64,000 bases of DNA from UBA2705 sp963977125 (GTDB lineage: Bacteria > Pseudomonadota > Alphaproteobacteria > Micavibrionales > Micavibrionaceae). The DNA lies in NCBI GenBank assembly GCA_963977125.1, contig CAXBNJ010000007.1, positions 1 to 64,000 on the forward strand. The letters run 5' to 3'. A program made the translations under genes and the position numbers. This document shows positions 27,009 through 34,155 of the stretch, one piece after another; position 1 is the stretch's first letter, and every line of letters starts with the position of its first letter. The notes under the pieces were generated by a model, which saw only the letters and a program-made list of their open reading frames with translations, did no database searches and had not been told where the DNA came from.

Positions 27009-27215
27009 ATGGATCCAGAAGAAGAAGCCATCCTGCGTGAGAAACTTGTTGAGTTAAAGCACGAGCATAAAGATCTAGATGATATTATTGATCGATTAGC
27101 CGCAGCGCAGCCTGTTGATTTTCTGCAATTAACACGCATGAAAAAACGCAAACTCACTTTGAAAGATATTATTCAAAGAATTGAGAGCGATTTATTACCT
27201 GACATTATCGCTTAA
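27009..27215 (+). CDS. YdcH/DUF465 family small protein
   Basis: A 68-aa charged helical protein: EEAILREKLVELKHEHKDLDDIIDRLAA, then a short break, DFLQLTRMKKRKLTLKDIIQRIESDL. This is the DUF465/YdcH pattern (L..EH..LD..I..L......D...L..LKK.KL.LKD.I). Common in proteobacteria, function not established. It ends 4 bases from the convergent stop of the 27220 gene. Confidence 0.9.
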   Translation: MDPEEEAILREKLVELKHEHKDLDDIIDRLAAAQPVDFLQLTRMKKRKLTLKDIIQRIESDLLPDIIA

Positions 27216-27219
27216 TAGC

Positions 27220-27585
27220 TTAGAAAAACGCGCTTAAGTCTGTTTCAACATCAGGCTTTGGATTCGTGTACATTGAATCCCTGATCGGGTTCAAAAAGCG
27301 CTCTTTAAACGCGCCTATCGGTTCATCATGGACAACATTCATATGTATAAACACACCTGAATTTTCTTGTGTCTCGACGCGGTATAGACCGGCATCCATA
27401 TCGAGCTCAACTTTAATGCCCTCTTGGCTAAATTCAGAATCGGCTAAAATCTCACCTTTTTCACTGACCAATATAGAATGCACGACATCCTTGGGTGATC
27501 CTAAGAAAACAAGTCTATCGCTATCCTTGATGTCATCCATATGCACTTTAAGAATGGCCGCCGTATAAGAATGGCAACAATTCAT
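27220..27585 (-). CDS. Hypothetical protein
   Basis: A 121-aa soluble protein I do not recognise. It is beta-rich in the middle (DRLVFLGSPKDVVHSILVSEKGEILADSEF, GIKVELDMDAGLYRVETQENSGVFIHMNV) with a polar C-terminus. A start at Met16 (27540) is possible; the ATG at 27585 has only a weak ribosome binding site. In the same frame, separated by one TAG and two codons, lies the short frame 27592-27708, so the annotated gene could be the 3' part of an interrupted longer gene. Confidence 0.65.
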   Translation of the reverse strand: MNCCHSYTAAILKVHMDDIKDSDRLVFLGSPKDVVHSILVSEKGEILADSEFSQEGIKVELDMDAGLYRVETQENSGVFIHMNVVHDEPIGAFKERFLNPIRDSMYTNPKPDVETDLSAFF

Positions 27586-27591
27586 ATAGGC

Positions 27592-27708
27592 CTAGGGGTG
27601 CTGGCGGTCTATCGCCGTGATCGCGATGCGACAAAGCTTATCATAAGCCGATTGCTTTAAACTGCGGATAGGCTCCCCGCTCACGATGCTGTTATATTCT
27701 TCTTTCAT
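27592..27708 (-). pseudogene. Short frame (38 codons) in frame with the 27220 gene, ended by TAG
   Basis: ATG at 27708 opens a frame beginning MKEEYNSIVSGEPIRSL and closing at TAG 27592-27594. Two sense codons later the same frame continues into the 27220 gene. No good ribosome binding site precedes it (a GGAA about 20 bases off). It may be the 5' part of a gene broken by a nonsense mutation, a leader peptide, or chance. Confidence 0.3.
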
Positions 27709-27866
27709 AAGATAAAACTAAACCATATTCCTTGCAAAACCCTTAACATCAGCCCTCTTTTAGACCTAAATGTGTGTGAGCACAATAATTAAGACAGTTT
27801 GTCTTTTGCTCTGGGTGATTATTCAGTATGATCATCAGCAGATAATTCATAAACGGAGTATACCCC

Positions 27867-29288
27867 ATGACCATCCAAGCTGACCACAATATGAACCAAG
27901 CCATGCGCAAAGAAAGCGACTCAGTTGGCGAAATTGATGTTCCATCTGACCGCTACTGGGGCGCACAGACGGAACGTTCTTTGATGAACTTCGATATTGG
28001 CGATGAAAAAATGCCGCTGCCTTTAATACGTGCGCTTGGCATTGTCAAAAAAGCCGCCGCATTGTCAAACCTCTCAATGGGTGTAATGGATGAAAAAATT
28101 GGCGATGCGATTATTAATGCCGCTGAAGAAGTCATAGACGAAAGCCTTGCTGATCACTTCCCCCTTGCTGTATGGCAAACGGGATCGGGTACGCAGAGCA
28201 ATATGAATGCCAATGAAGTCATCTCGAACCGCGCCATTGAAATGCTTGGCGGCGAAATGGGCTCTAAATCGCCTGTACACCCCAATGACCATGTAAATAT
28301 GGGGCAGTCATCTAATGATACCTTCCCTACAGCCATGCATATTGCCTGCGTCGAACAAATTCACCATGAGTTACTCCCTGCCCTTGAACATATGCATTTG
28401 GTCTTTGCTGAAAAAAGCCAAGCTTTTGACAGTATCGTTAAAATTGGCCGCACACATCTACAAGACGCCACGCCGCTAACGCTTGGCCAAGAATTTTCTG
28501 GCTACACGCAACAGATCAAAAACGGCATACGCCGCATTAAAGCCACTTACCCGCATATGGTACAACTTGCCCAAGGCGGCACAGCTGTGGGTACAGGCAT
28601 TAATTCAAAGAAAGGCTTTGGTGATATTTTTGCTAAGAACGTCGCAAAAATCACAGGCATAGATTTTGTTTCTGCTGAAAACAAATTTGAAGCCCTCGCC
28701 GCGCATGATGCCTTAGTTGAGCTTTCTGGCGCTTTGAATGTTTTGGCTGTATCTCTTATGAAGATTGCGAATGATCTTCGCCTCCTTGGCTCTGGTCCAC
28801 GTTGCGGCATAGGTGAAATATCTCTGCCGGCGAATGAGCCAGGCTCATCAATTATGCCCGGTAAAGTAAACCCGACACAATGTGAGGCCATGACTATGGT
28901 CTGCACCCAAGTGATGGGCAATCATACAACAGTGACAATCGCTGGCTCTAACGGTCATTTTGAACTGAATGTGTTTAAGCCTGTTATGGTTTACAATGTC
29001 CTGCAATCTATTCGCCTGCTTAGCGATGCATCACGCAGCTTCACAGAGCGCTGCGTTGTGGGCATAGAGCCCAACTTAGAGCGCATTGAAGAACTTCTAA
29101 ATGGCTCTTTAATGTTGGTTACTGCGCTGAACCCACATATTGGCTATGATAACGCGGCCAAAATCGCCAAGAAAGCCCATATTGACGGCTCAACACTACA
29201 GCAAGCAGGTATATCTCTTGGCCTGTTCACCGAAGAACAGTTTAAAGAATGGATCAAGCCCGCTGAAATGGTCGGCCCTAAAGATTAG
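27867..29288 (+). CDS. fumC: Fumarate hydratase, class II
   Basis: Iron-independent fumarase of the TCA cycle. The 473-aa protein shows GEIDVPSDRYWGAQTERS, TGSGTQSNMNANEVISNRA, HPNDHVNMGQSSNDTFPTAMH, the catalytic His segment KIGRTHLQDATPLTLGQEFSGY and the superfamily signature GSSIMPGKVNPTQCEAM. ATG with GGAG upstream. Followed 9 bases later by a ribbon-helix-helix gene; fumC next to an RHH gene is an arrangement I recall from other alphaproteobacteria. Confidence 0.98.
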   Translation: MTIQADHNMNQAMRKESDSVGEIDVPSDRYWGAQTERSLMNFDIGDEKMPLPLIRALGIVKKAAALSNLSMGVMDEKIGDAIINAAEEVIDESLADHFPLAVWQTGSGTQSNMNANEVISNRAIEMLGGEMGSKSPVHPNDHVNMGQSSNDTFPTAMHIACVEQIHHELLPALEHMHLVFAEKSQAFDSIVKIGRTHLQDATPLTLGQEFSGYTQQIKNGIRRIKATYPHMVQLAQGGTAVGTGINSKKGFGDIFAKNVAKITGIDFVSAENKFEALAAHDALVELSGALNVLAVSLMKIANDLRLLGSGPRCGIGEISLPANEPGSSIMPGKVNPTQCEAMTMVCTQVMGNHTTVTIAGSNGHFELNVFKPVMVYNVLQSIRLLSDASRSFTERCVVGIEPNLERIEELLNGSLMLVTALNPHIGYDNAAKIAKKAHIDGSTLQQAGISLGLFTEEQFKEWIKPAEMVGPKD

Positions 29289-29297
29289 GTCGCCGCT

Positions 29298-29552
29298 ATG
29301 GAGTTATATATACCAGACGAGCAACCACAAAAACGTTCTGTGACCATCGCAGGTCACAGAACGTCTCTGTCTTTAGAGCCCAGTTTTTGGAAAGAGCTAA
29401 AAATACAGGCTACACTTCAAGATCGCTCCCTTTCGGCCCTCATCATGGCCATAGATGCCGCGCGCCCTGTAAACACCAATTTATCCAGCGCCATCCGCCT
29501 TTATGTATTTCACTGCATAAAGAAAAACAGCGCCCCTGCCCCAATAAACTAA
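29298..29552 (+). CDS. Ribbon-helix-helix domain protein
   Basis: An 84-aa protein with the RHH_4 pattern: a strand KRSVTIAGHRTSLSLEPSFWKELKIQA, then the second helix RSLSALIMAIDAARPVNTNLSSAIRLYVF. Proteins of this family next to fumC are presumed small DNA-binding proteins. The gene carries a striking 13-base inverted repeat in its own 5' coding region (29333-29364). Probably co-transcribed with fumC. Confidence 0.85.
   Translation: MELYIPDEQPQKRSVTIAGHRTSLSLEPSFWKELKIQATLQDRSLSALIMAIDAARPVNTNLSSAIRLYVFHCIKKNSAPAPIN
29333..29364. repeat. Perfect 13-base inverted repeat inside the RHH gene
   Basis: Arms ACGTTCTGTGACC (29333-29345) and GGTCACAGAACGT (29352-29364), loop ATCGCA. It starts about 12 codons into the gene. 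There is no following T-run, so it is not a standard terminator; autoregulatory operator or mRNA hairpin are the options. Confidence 0.9.
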
Positions 29553-29612
29553 ATTGCACGACACAAAAGTCCCCACAAAGCCAAGAAAACATAAGTTTAT
29601 GGCGAGAAAATC

Positions 29613-29641
29613 TTGACTTATGTAATAGCCTTATGTTAAAC
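29613..29641 (+). promoter_or_regulatory. Candidate promoter of the 29679 gene
   Basis: TTGACT (29613-29618), 17 bases, TTAAAC (29636-29641). The block CTTGACTT, 11 bases, TTATGTTAA recurs with the same spacing before the paralogous 34156 gene. A TATAAT at 29658-29663 has no partner at the right distance. Confidence 0.6.
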
Positions 29642-29678
29642 AGGTGCAGTTTTAAAATATAATTAAGGGTGAATTGCA

Positions 29679-30905
29679 ATGACAAAACTAGAAACAATCA
29701 GTGACTATATTGCCACTATCAAGCAAGAGAATAATGAAAACTCAAACCTTGATGATCGCACATCGATCGTTAACAGTATGAGCGACGCTTCTGCGCAAGA
29801 ACTTCAAGCCGCACTACAAGCACAAATAGCTTCAGCCAATTCAGAGTACCAGGACGCTTTGCAAGCCACGCAAAAAAAGGCGCAAGATGCACAGATTTTC
29901 ATTACAAGCGCAGATGTTATTGCCAGCGCCCTACAAACAAGCGCGAGCAATGAACTTGCCGACATGAATGCCATCAAAACAAGCTTAAGCAATCTACAGG
30001 CTGCCGAATTTGACCTCTCTGATACACATACCGTACAGAAGCTATTTTCTGTGGAGGTTTGCGGCATTGCCAAAATGAATATTAATACAGAAGCACAGCT
30101 TCTTAGTGCAATCACCGCCGCTGAGCGAACAAATACTCAAATTTTAAAAGACACAGCCATCGCTGAGCTTTGTGATAATTATGAAGTTATTTCATGCGCT
30201 GAAAACAAAGAAGAATATATCGCCCTTACAAAGAGCGCTCTTAAAGACGTAGAGAAAACAGCCCTGACTTTTAATGTTTCTGAAGCCAACCTTTATGCAG
30301 AAGCAGAAAAATTAGAAGTTTCTGATGACGCAAAAGCAAATGGTGCATATCTACGCTCACTACAAACAATCAAAGATACATATGCCGCGATTAAAACATC
30401 ATCAACACTCGCTGCGAGTATTGCCACGATTGATAACACGGTAAGTAGCGTTAAGGCCCAAGGCACATTAGACGCAGATGACGTTATCGCCCTTACCCTT
30501 TCAGAATACGGCATTGAAACACAATGCCAGTTTGATGCAAAAGCTAAATATCTGATTTGTGATGCCGATGCTGATAATATTTATCAAGCAATGACGAGCT
30601 TAGAAGCGCCAACAGACCGCCAGATCACTTCTGACGAAGTTGATAGATTTAGAAAAACGGATCTAAGTACTGCGCGCCTAAAAGCCGCGGGCCTTTCTGA
30701 TGAAACCTGTGCAGAGATTCAAGAACAGACAAAAAACCTGCTCTCGACCTTCACATCAATGGCCGCGCGCCCTGATGCATCCAGCCCTAAAGCACAATAT
30801 TATCCAACATCAGCTAAAGAGCAAGAAAACAACATGAAAACACTCGCGCTTAATGTATATAGCGAAATGACATCAGCTTCGATCAAGAAACTGGCGATGA
30901 AATAA
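29679..30905 (+). CDS. Unknown coiled-coil protein, member 1 of a three-gene paralogous family
   Basis: A 408-aa Ala/Ser/Gln-rich, predominantly helical soluble protein without signal peptide. The N-terminal 100 residues look like coiled coil (ELQAALQAQIASANSEYQDALQ). Landmarks shared with the 34156 and 35496 proteins: a mid-N block LFSVEVCGIAKMNINTEAQLLSA (about 124-147), a C-terminal block DLSTARLKAAGLSDETCAEI (about 328-347), and an end NMKTLALNVYSEM..ASIKKLA. Function unknown. It has its own promoter and is followed by a strong terminator, so it is a single-gene unit. Confidence 0.85.
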   Translation: MTKLETISDYIATIKQENNENSNLDDRTSIVNSMSDASAQELQAALQAQIASANSEYQDALQATQKKAQDAQIFITSADVIASALQTSASNELADMNAIKTSLSNLQAAEFDLSDTHTVQKLFSVEVCGIAKMNINTEAQLLSAITAAERTNTQILKDTAIAELCDNYEVISCAENKEEYIALTKSALKDVEKTALTFNVSEANLYAEAEKLEVSDDAKANGAYLRSLQTIKDTYAAIKTSSTLAASIATIDNTVSSVKAQGTLDADDVIALTLSEYGIETQCQFDAKAKYLICDADADNIYQAMTSLEAPTDRQITSDEVDRFRKTDLSTARLKAAGLSDETCAEIQEQTKNLLSTFTSMAARPDASSPKAQYYPTSAKEQENNMKTLALNVYSEMTSASIKKLAMK

Positions 30906-30933
30906 GCCAGAAGCTTCACATATAAAGATTAAA

Positions 30934-30966
30934 AAAAACGCTGCATAATATTTATGCGGCGTTTTT
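30934..30966 (+). terminator. Rho-independent terminator
   Basis: Arms AACGCTGCATAA and TTATGCGGCGTT (one G-T pair), loop of three bases, followed by a T-run. It lies 30 bases after the 29679 gene. Confidence 0.9.
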
Positions 30967-31032
30967 TATTTTTGATTATAATTGCCATGAAAATTAAGCC
31001 ACTCTATCAGACGTTATCTGTAAAATACGCAA

Positions 31033-31064
31033 AATCATAAAGTTATGATTTGACTTAAAGTCAA
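31033..31064. repeat. Two abutting perfect palindromes
   Basis: AATCATAA-AG-TTATGATT (31033-31050) immediately joined to TTGACTT-A-AAGTCAA (31050-31064), sharing one base. The second also resembles a -35 element on either strand. Could be tandem operator sites or a cruciform-forming element. Confidence 0.85.
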
Positions 31065-31141
31065 CATGCTTAAGGCCATCGACACCAGCGCCAAGCGTTA
31101 AGAAACGGCCCAAACATGACGGTGGATTTTGACGCCCTTTT

Positions 31142-31196
31142 GTTTCAAGAAAAAGTCTCAGTAGCGTTCATATTGAGACTTTTGACATTGTGAAAC
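31142..31196. repeat. Nested inverted repeat in intergenic region
   Basis: Outer arms GTTTCA (31142-31147) / TGAAAC (31191-31196) and inner perfect 10-base arms AAAAGTCTCA (31151-31160) / TGAGACTTTT (31174-31183), with a 13-base loop. RNA-like secondary structure; could be a small RNA or a fossil terminator. Confidence 0.8.
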
Positions 31197-31319
31197 CGCG
31201 TCTAGAATGATGCCTTGTTAGCATCTGCATATAGAGAATCGTTTAATACCAACGCATGTGATAAAACTAACAGACGCCACCAAGCCGCGCTCGTCATATT
31301 GCTCAAAAAGCATTAAGAA

Positions 31320-31350
31320 AAAAAGCCGCTTCGTTTCCGTGCAGCTTTTT
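31320..31350 (-). terminator. Rho-independent terminator of the 31367 gene
   Basis: Minus strand: AAAAAGCTGC, 11-base loop, GCGGCTTTTT (one T-G pair) and more T. It lies 17 bases after the stop at 31367. The plus-strand reading also ends in a T-run. Confidence 0.8.
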
Positions 31351-31366
31351 TATTTATTAATAAGGT

Positions 31367-31945
31367 TTAAATTATATCCAGTTTTTTCGCCATTTCTTTA
31401 ACATCATCGCTTACATCACAAACAGAGAACGCATGATCTAAAGCTTTACGACTCAATTTTTCCTTATATTCATCGACCATGACATCTTTGAAATCCCAAG
31501 CATCTTGAAGGGCTGTTCCATGGTAATATGCTTGGACCTGGCCGCCAAAGCAACGCCAACCAAAGACATTATCAACATTCATCGCTTTATCAATATAACG
31601 ACTTACGGCTTCGGACTCTACCATGCCAGCTTCAGCGCCGAAAACATCAGATAGCTCCATACCTAAACGCTCATAATTATAAGCCCCGCCCCAATACTGC
31701 GACATGAGAATATCGCTTGGTGCTGGATTAAAATATTCACCTTCCACATGGAGTCTTTTGGCGGATTCATTTAAGACCATGTTTAAACGCAATAAATTTA
31801 CTTGATCCGGAGCCTTGCTCGTGTGGTAGCTTCCGCTTGCTTCGCCAATCAAATGTGAATCAATAGACACTGCCCCCACGAATGTACAAAACGCCAACGC
31901 AAAGCCTGCACTACCTAGAACTTCCATTTTTTTATTTTCTGTCAT
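31367..31945 (-). CDS. Hypothetical protein with N-terminal hydrophobic segment
   Basis: A 192-aa protein I do not recognise. A short polar start is followed by a hydrophobic stretch (VLGSAGFALAFCTFVGAVSI, about 9-28) that could be a membrane anchor or an uncleaved signal. The remainder is soluble, with conserved-looking aromatic clusters (SQYWGGAYNYERLGMELSDVFG, NVFGWRCFGGQVQAYYHG) and three later Cys. The ATG at 31945 has AAGGAA nine bases upstream. Flanked by its own TTGACA-N17 promoter and terminator. Confidence 0.75.
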   Translation of the reverse strand: MTENKKMEVLGSAGFALAFCTFVGAVSIDSHLIGEASGSYHTSKAPDQVNLLRLNMVLNESAKRLHVEGEYFNPAPSDILMSQYWGGAYNYERLGMELSDVFGAEAGMVESEAVSRYIDKAMNVDNVFGWRCFGGQVQAYYHGTALQDAWDFKDVMVDEYKEKLSRKALDHAFSVCDVSDDVKEMAKKLDII

Positions 31946-31981
31946 CCGAGCATTTCCTTTTTATGTAAACAGCTGAAAGCA

Positions 31982-32010
31982 ACCCTACACACCGAAAAAC
32001 AATATGTCAA
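31982..32010 (-). promoter_or_regulatory. Candidate promoter of the 31367-31945 gene
   Basis: Minus strand: TTGACA (32005-32010), 17 bases, TAGGGT (31982-31987). The -35 is perfect and the -10 is weak. Confidence 0.55.
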
Positions 32011-32027
32011 TAAAAATACACATAAAT

Positions 32028-32055
32028 AAAGCCACCTTAAAACAAAGATGGCTTT
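32028..32055 (-). terminator. Rho-independent terminator of the 32148 gene
   Basis: Arms AAAGCCACCTT (32028-32038) and AAGATGGCTTT (32045-32055), with one G-T pair on the minus strand and a six-base loop, followed there by TTTATTTATG. The (GAA)n tract lies between this hairpin and the stop codon. Confidence 0.75.
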
Positions 32056-32107
32056 TTCCTGAACTTCCATAGTAAAGATTGTTTAAGCAATTTTTATGTC
32101 AACAGGG

Positions 32108-32143
<36 letters not shown>

Positions 32144-32147
32144 CAAC

Positions 32148-32588
32148 CTAAGGCTTAAGCACTAGTTTGGCCTTAGGTAGCTGTGTTTCAGGATCAAGTT
32201 CAAGCGACCATTCAGGCGCGGGATCTTGCATAAGATCCTTGAAAAAACGCGATATCTTCTGCGTTAACGGCTTAGGTTCATAAGTTGCTATACCTACATG
32301 CAGGCCGTCCATATTCAAACGATCACAATAAGTAAAAAGCCCCTTTGGTACGCAGCCCTGCTCAAAGGCTGCAATTAAATATAGATTTTCCTTATAGCCG
32401 ACTATTTTTGTGTCGAGACCACCCGTGCGGGTACATTCCTTCGCAATATCCCCAAGAAAATCAGAAGATTCCTGTGTTTTAGGTAGTCCAAGCGTTAAAA
32501 TATATGGCGCGCCATGTCTCTTACAGAAATCATCCGCCATTGTTTGGTGATTATAAAGGTCTGTTAACCTATTCCTATCATGCGTCAT
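32148..32588 (-). CDS. Degenerate GGDEF-like domain protein
   Basis: A 146-aa soluble protein. The opening DRNRLTDLYNHQTMADDF resembles the DxLTGLxNR start of GGDEF domains. The later strands YILTLGL, DTKIVGYKENLYLIAAF and the end LHVGIATYEP mirror the strand order leading to and following the GGDEF turn (..RYGGDEF.I.. and SIGIA). The signature itself is replaced by YKEN and the domain is shorter than the usual ~160 aa, so cyclase activity is very unlikely. A nucleotide-free structural or sensory role is inference. Preceded by its own TTGACA-N17 promoter. Confidence 0.55.
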   Translation of the reverse strand: MTHDRNRLTDLYNHQTMADDFCKRHGAPYILTLGLPKTQESSDFLGDIAKECTRTGGLDTKIVGYKENLYLIAAFEQGCVPKGLFTYCDRLNMDGLHVGIATYEPKPLTQKISRFFKDLMQDPAPEWSLELDPETQLPKAKLVLKP

Positions 32589-32624
32589 GCAATAAAACCT
32601 CCCGATATTTATAATATTTAGAGG

Positions 32625-32653
32625 ATGGTATCAGCGCGGATGGCTTATGTCAA
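32625..32653 (-). promoter_or_regulatory. Candidate promoter of the 32148-32588 gene
   Basis: Minus strand: TTGACA (32648-32653), 17 bases, TACCAT (32625-32630). It lies just after the aspC terminator, so the gene is uncoupled from aspC. Confidence 0.7.
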
Positions 32654-32655
32654 AT

Positions 32656-32687
32656 AAAAAGCTGCCTCGTTTCCTAGGCAGCTTTTT
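32656..32687 (-). terminator. Rho-independent terminator of aspC
   Basis: Perfect 12-base arms AAAAAGCTGCCT (32656-32667) and AGGCAGCTTTTT (32676-32687), eight-base loop, 19 bases after the aspC stop. Confidence 0.92.
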
Positions 32688-32705
32688 CTGAAGAAAATAA
32701 GAATA

Positions 32706-33926
32706 TTACGCCGCTTGCGCTTGATCTTTTAAATCGCCACAGGCTTTGGCGATGCGCCCGCAAGCGTCTTTTAGAACATCAACTGATGTCGCATAAGAAA
32801 TGCGGAAATGTGGGGATAGGCCGAAGGCTTCGCCATGCACACAAACAACGCCGACTGAATCAATTAGATAAGCTGAAAAATCGCCATCTGTTTCAATCTT
32901 TTTACCCTCTGGTGTGTATTTGCCTATCAAGCCTGCGCATGATGGGTACACATAGAAAGCGCCTTCTGGCACAGGGCAATACAAGCCGTCAATTTCATTG
33001 AGCATTTTAACAACAACATCACGACGTTCTTTAAAGGCAATATTGCGCTCAACCAAAAACGTCTGATCGCCATTAAGGGCGGCGACAGCAGCGGCTTGCG
33101 TAATAGAACATGGGTTTGATGTGCTTTGACCTTGTATAGAAGTCATAGCTTTAATCAGCGCTAATGGGCCGCCAGCATAACCAAGACGCCAACCTGTCAT
33201 TGAATACGCTTTAGATACACCATTAACGGTTAATGTACGATCAAACAAATCAGGCGCGACTTGTGCGATTGTTGTAAATTCAAAATCATCATAAGTAATA
33301 TGTTCATACATATCATCACTCATAATATAAACATGCGGATGCTTACGCAATACAACCGCCAAAGCTTCCAAATCTTCACGCGAATATGCTGCGCCAGATG
33401 GGTTACCTGGTGAATTAAGGATAACCCATTTTGTTTTCGGGGTAATCGCCGCTTCTAATTTCTCTGCTTTAACTTTAAAGCCGTCTTCAGCGGTCGTCGC
33501 GACCGTAACAGGTACGCCACCGGCAAGCAAAACCATATCAGGGTAAGACACCCAATATGGCGTTGGGATAATGATTTCATCACCGGGGTTCACGCTAGAG
33601 ACTAATGCGTTATACAAAATCTGCTTACCGCCTGTACCGGCAATAACTTGAGCCACAGGATAATCAAGGTCATTCTCACGCTTAAACTTAGCGCTAATCG
33701 CCTCACGGAGCTCCGCAGTGCCCGGCACAGGCGTGTAACGTGTTTGCCCTTCATTAATCGCTTTAATCGCTGCTTCGCGCACATGCTGTGGTGTATCAAA
33801 GTCAGGCTCGCCTGCTGACAGGCCGATAACGTCTTTACCTTGTGCCTTAAGCTCATTGGCTTTTGCAATTAACGATAAAGTTGGTGAAGGTTTGATTTTG
33901 CCCAGAAGGTCTGAAACTAATGCCAT
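32706..33926 (-). CDS. aspC: Aspartate aminotransferase, class I PLP enzyme
   Basis: Transfers the amino group between aspartate and 2-oxoglutarate. The 406-aa fold-type I enzyme shows DVIGLSAGEPDFDTP, VIAGTGGKQIL, NSPGNPSGAAYS, MSDDMYEHI and the PLP-lysine segment NGVSKAYSMTGWRLGYAGG. FRISYATS near the C-terminus carries the substrate-carboxylate Arg. This is the subgroup Ib type common in alphaproteobacteria, which may also accept prephenate; substrate range is not decided by sequence. Confidence 0.95.
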   Translation of the reverse strand: MALVSDLLGKIKPSPTLSLIAKANELKAQGKDVIGLSAGEPDFDTPQHVREAAIKAINEGQTRYTPVPGTAELREAISAKFKRENDLDYPVAQVIAGTGGKQILYNALVSSVNPGDEIIIPTPYWVSYPDMVLLAGGVPVTVATTAEDGFKVKAEKLEAAITPKTKWVILNSPGNPSGAAYSREDLEALAVVLRKHPHVYIMSDDMYEHITYDDFEFTTIAQVAPDLFDRTLTVNGVSKAYSMTGWRLGYAGGPLALIKAMTSIQGQSTSNPCSITQAAAVAALNGDQTFLVERNIAFKERRDVVVKMLNEIDGLYCPVPEGAFYVYPSCAGLIGKYTPEGKKIETDGDFSAYLIDSVGVVCVHGEAFGLSPHFRISYATSVDVLKDACGRIAKACGDLKDQAQAA

Positions 33927-34073
33927 TGTAAGCTTTCTCCGCTTTATAAATATGAAGTGAATAAATATCTATATTTTAGGTAGCAGTTTTGCTCTGTATC
34001 GACAAGAGCAACCGCATAGATCTGCACAAGTTAGCGACACTTAATTAAATACACAGGCTTTCCCATAATAACC

Positions 34074-34102
34074 TTGACTTCTGCGCTGCTGTTATGTTAA
34101 TT
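34074..34102 (+). promoter_or_regulatory. Candidate promoter of the 34156-36518 pair
   Basis: TTGACT (34074-34079), 17 bases, TTAATT (34097-34102). The words CTTGACTT and TTATGTTAA lie at the same distance as upstream of the paralogue at 29679. Confidence 0.6.
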
Positions 34103-34155
34103 ATTCAAACGCATAAGAAAATAGAGTAAAACTCAATAAACGATAGGTGTGTCAC

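Larger units (their letters stand above)
30967..31317. other. Gene-free intergenic region rich in inverted repeats
   Basis: About 350 bases between two terminators that face it from both sides, with no credible reading frame (the best on the plus strand is 25 codons). It holds two abutting palindromes (31033-31064) and a nested hairpin (31142-31196), listed separately. Options: a small RNA gene, a decayed mobile element or a regulatory island. No transposase remnant is recognisable. Confidence 0.7.

Noticed and set aside
28547..28921. 124-codon minus-strand frame opposite fumC
   Set aside because: Antisense shadow of a complete fumarase gene.
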